Below are positions 5,910 to 6,834 of a stretch of 6,834 nt of DNA, piece by piece. The stretch lies in contig CAITDW010000189.1 of NCBI GenBank assembly GCA_903891235.1, forward strand, positions 1 through 6,834, in the 5' to 3' direction. The DNA is from an uncultured Candidatus Saccharibacteria bacterium (GTDB lineage: Bacteria; Patescibacteriota; Saccharimonadia; Saccharimonadales; UBA4665). The notes under the pieces are model-generated. The model was given only the letters and a program-made list of their open reading frames with translations. It searched no databases and was not told the origin of the DNA. The position numbers and the translations under genes were made by a program. The first letter of the stretch is position 1; every line of letters starts with the position of its first letter.

Positions 5910-6170
5910 TCATTTCCATTTGAGTTTCATGGCTATTACAATAATATTACATATTAAACTAACCGTACTTGATATTATCAATGCTATAAGGTTGTTCGAA
6001 ACTCCATATACAATCCATAAAGACACCCCAATGAGAGATTGTATATATGTAAGTATAGAAACATCTTTTACCGAGCGTGTTTTCCATATTTTGATAATTT
6101 GGGGTATTAGTGCGCTACACGTAAGGCAGCCAGCAATCAATCCTATTAACTCTATTAGTTCTTGCGGCAT
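5910..6170 (-). CDS. SemiSWEET/PQ-loop small transporter (86 aa)
   Basis: A three-helix membrane protein of the MtN3/SWEET superfamily, which works as a dimer moving sugars or similar small solutes down a gradient. Helix 1 spans about residues 5-25 and carries the PQ motif (23-24), followed by the typical TRSVKDVS loop (31-38). Helix 2 spans about 43-58 and helix 3 about 60-82, ending in a basic KLKWK tail. Length is normal for a bacterial SemiSWEET, and the fold looks complete. A GGA lies about ten bases before the ATG at 6170. The gene lies 20 bases after the disrupted recombinase on the same strand and converges with the partition operon. The substrate is unknown. Confidence 0.85.
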   Translation of the reverse strand: MPQELIELIGLIAGCLTCSALIPQIIKIWKTRSVKDVSILTYIQSLIGVSLWIVYGVSNNLIALIISSTVSLICNIIVIAMKLKWK

Positions 6171-6190
6171 AATATTAGATCCATTTCAAT

Positions 6191-6699
6191 TTACATATTA
6201 AGATAACGATAAAAGCTAGCTCTAGATATTTTTAAACTCTGACAAATGTCATCTATACTCATTCCATGATTTTTGTGCATTTTCTTAGCCATTACAACTT
6301 TGGGGTTCGTGACGACAATTTTTCTACGACCACCTTTTTTACCTCTAGAGCGAGCGGCTTCAAGTCCAGCTTTTACTCTCTCTTGAATAAGACGACGTTC
6401 AAATTGCGCTAGGGATGAGAATATATTAAAAATAAAATCACCCGAAGCTGTGGTAGTATCAATAACACCATCACAAATCGATTTAAATGCCACTCCTTTT
6501 TCTTTTAGATCGTCTATTAATACAACCAGATGCTTCATAGAACGGCCTAATCTATCAAGACGCCAAACAATTAATGTATCTCCTGCTTGCAATTGGTCAA
6601 TACATTTTTGCAAACCTAATCTTTCTGACTTTGCACCCGAGGTGGTGTCTGTAAAAATATATTTCCTTTCGCACCCAGCGTTTGCTAGCGCATCAATTT
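6191..6699 (-). pseudogene. Serine recombinase (resolvase/invertase), 5' end lost at an IS junction
   Basis: From 6697 down, 168 residues read without interruption: IDALANAGC, FTDTTSGAKSERLGL (14-28 of the fragment) and WRLDRLGRS (45-53), which keeps the catalytic arginines of the resolvase domain. A linker GKKGGRRK and a C-terminal helix-turn-helix (SIDDICQSLKISRASFYRYL) follow. Family members begin with about 20 to 25 more residues containing the Y-x-R-V-S motif, whose serine is the DNA nucleophile. That part is absent: coding similarity stops at 6698-6699, where the IS end begins and supplies a TAA. No in-frame ATG exists; a TTG at 6613 would give 140 residues and no active site. The Tn3-resolvase/Hin-type enzyme was therefore disrupted and the visible part cannot catalyse recombination. 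Confidence 0.85.
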
Positions 6700-6762
6700 A
6701 CCCCAGTTCGGGATAAGGATTGCATGAATATACAGTAGATATAAGGGTTGTAAGGTGCTAGC

Positions 6763-6807
6763 GCCTGTGATAAAACTCTTTTTTAACAAAAAATAGCAAA
6801 CACAGGC
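6763..6807 (+). other. Inverted repeat abutting the transposase start codon
   Basis: GCCTGTG (6763-6769) and CACAGGC (6801-6807) are perfect complements, and inside them TTTTTT (6779-6784) and AAAAAA (6788-6793) can pair over a three-base AAC loop. The outer stem ends immediately before the ATG at 6808 and includes the only purine-rich ribosome-binding candidate (CAGG). In a transcript reading in from outside, this would hide the start. Confidence 0.4.
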
Positions 6808-6834
6808 ATGAAAAAAGATATCACAGAATTGTAC
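6808..6834 (+). CDS. Transposase N-terminus, probably IS982 family (partial, 9 codons)
   Basis: The frame from ATG at 6808 reads MKKDITELY and is open at the window end. A start of this kind (K-K-D-I-T-x-L) is recalled from IS982-family transposases of Rickettsiales and Legionella, which continue with a DDE-type nuclease domain. With nine residues the assignment is tentative; the IS-like end at 6700 and the disrupted gene next to it support it being a transposase. The only ribosome-binding candidate, CAGG, is very close to the ATG and inside a hairpin stem. Confidence 0.5.

Larger units (their letters stand above)
6700..6834 (+). mobile_element. Left end of an insertion sequence, probably IS982-like (partial)
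   Basis: The element appears to start with ACCCC at 6700, exactly where the recombinase frame breaks. The first bases, ACCCCAGTTCGGGATAAG, have the look of a terminal inverted repeat. A 108-base leader leads to an ATG at 6808 followed by lysine-rich codons typical of a transposase start. IS982 elements commonly begin with AC and duplicate about 7-9 target bases; the candidate duplication is within 6691-6699. The family call rests on memory of N-termini and ends, and the right end lies outside the window. Confidence 0.6.

Noticed and set aside
5892..5925. Inverted repeat ACTCAAA/TTTGAGT between the converging RHH and SemiSWEET genes as a terminator
   Set aside because: The stem is only seven mostly AT pairs with a 20-base loop and lacks a T-run, so it is too weak to call a terminator.
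5920..6201. Plus-strand hydrophobic open frame opposite the SemiSWEET gene
   Set aside because: The minus-strand frame has the PQ motif, three helices and normal length; the plus-strand hydrophobicity mirrors it.
6450..6716. Plus-strand open frame opposite the recombinase fragment
   Set aside because: It crosses the IS junction and lies opposite clear resolvase motifs.

Overview
The window is an AT-rich stretch of accessory DNA that looks like part of a phage-plasmid, or a prophage remnant carrying partition genes. The low GC content, standard genetic code (TGA, TAA and TAG all act as stops), patatin-like phospholipase, SemiSWEET-type transporter and probable IS982-like insertion sequence fit an obligate intracellular alphaproteobacterium, most likely of the Rickettsiales. 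This assignment is an inference from gene content; other low-GC intracellular bacteria such as Legionella relatives are not excluded.

Left and centre (about 121-4680, minus strand): one tightly packed operon, read right to left. It starts at a good extended -10 promoter (4712-4740) and encodes a phage terminase large subunit, a patatin-like phospholipase with an intact Ser-Asp dyad, a 371-residue Ala/Ser-rich phage fibre protein, a 226-residue fibre/appendage protein, and a 38-residue stub that begins like a third fibre protein and then loses similarity. Junctions are very tight: TAA directly followed by ATG, a 4-base overlap, 18 bases, and 1 base. To the left of the stub lie three direct repeats of about 26 bases with a 31-33 base period, which could be the end of another mobile element or iterons.

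Middle (4681-4935): a divergent control region. The terminase promoter points left and the parA promoter points right. Between them lie several TGACAC/GTGTCA half-sites, one of them a perfect spaced palindrome, which form a good candidate operator or centromere (parS). The parA gene (deviant Walker A ATPase) and an overlapping small ribbon-helix-helix gene follow. Together they look like a type Ib partition cassette of the ParA/ParG kind.

Right (5910-6834): a minus-strand SemiSWEET/PQ-loop transporter gene, then the C-terminal two thirds or more of a serine recombinase gene. The recombinase is cut off at 6699 by the left end of an insertion sequence that runs out of the window. The IS transposase starts at 6808 and only nine codons are visible. 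The lost part of the recombinase includes the catalytic serine, so the visible part is a pseudogene fragment.

Taken together, the DNA carries packaging (terminase) and host-contact (fibres) functions beside a plasmid-type segregation cassette, with a phospholipase as an extra gene inside the phage operon. No small terminase, portal, capsid or replication gene is visible, so whether the element is intact cannot be judged from this window.
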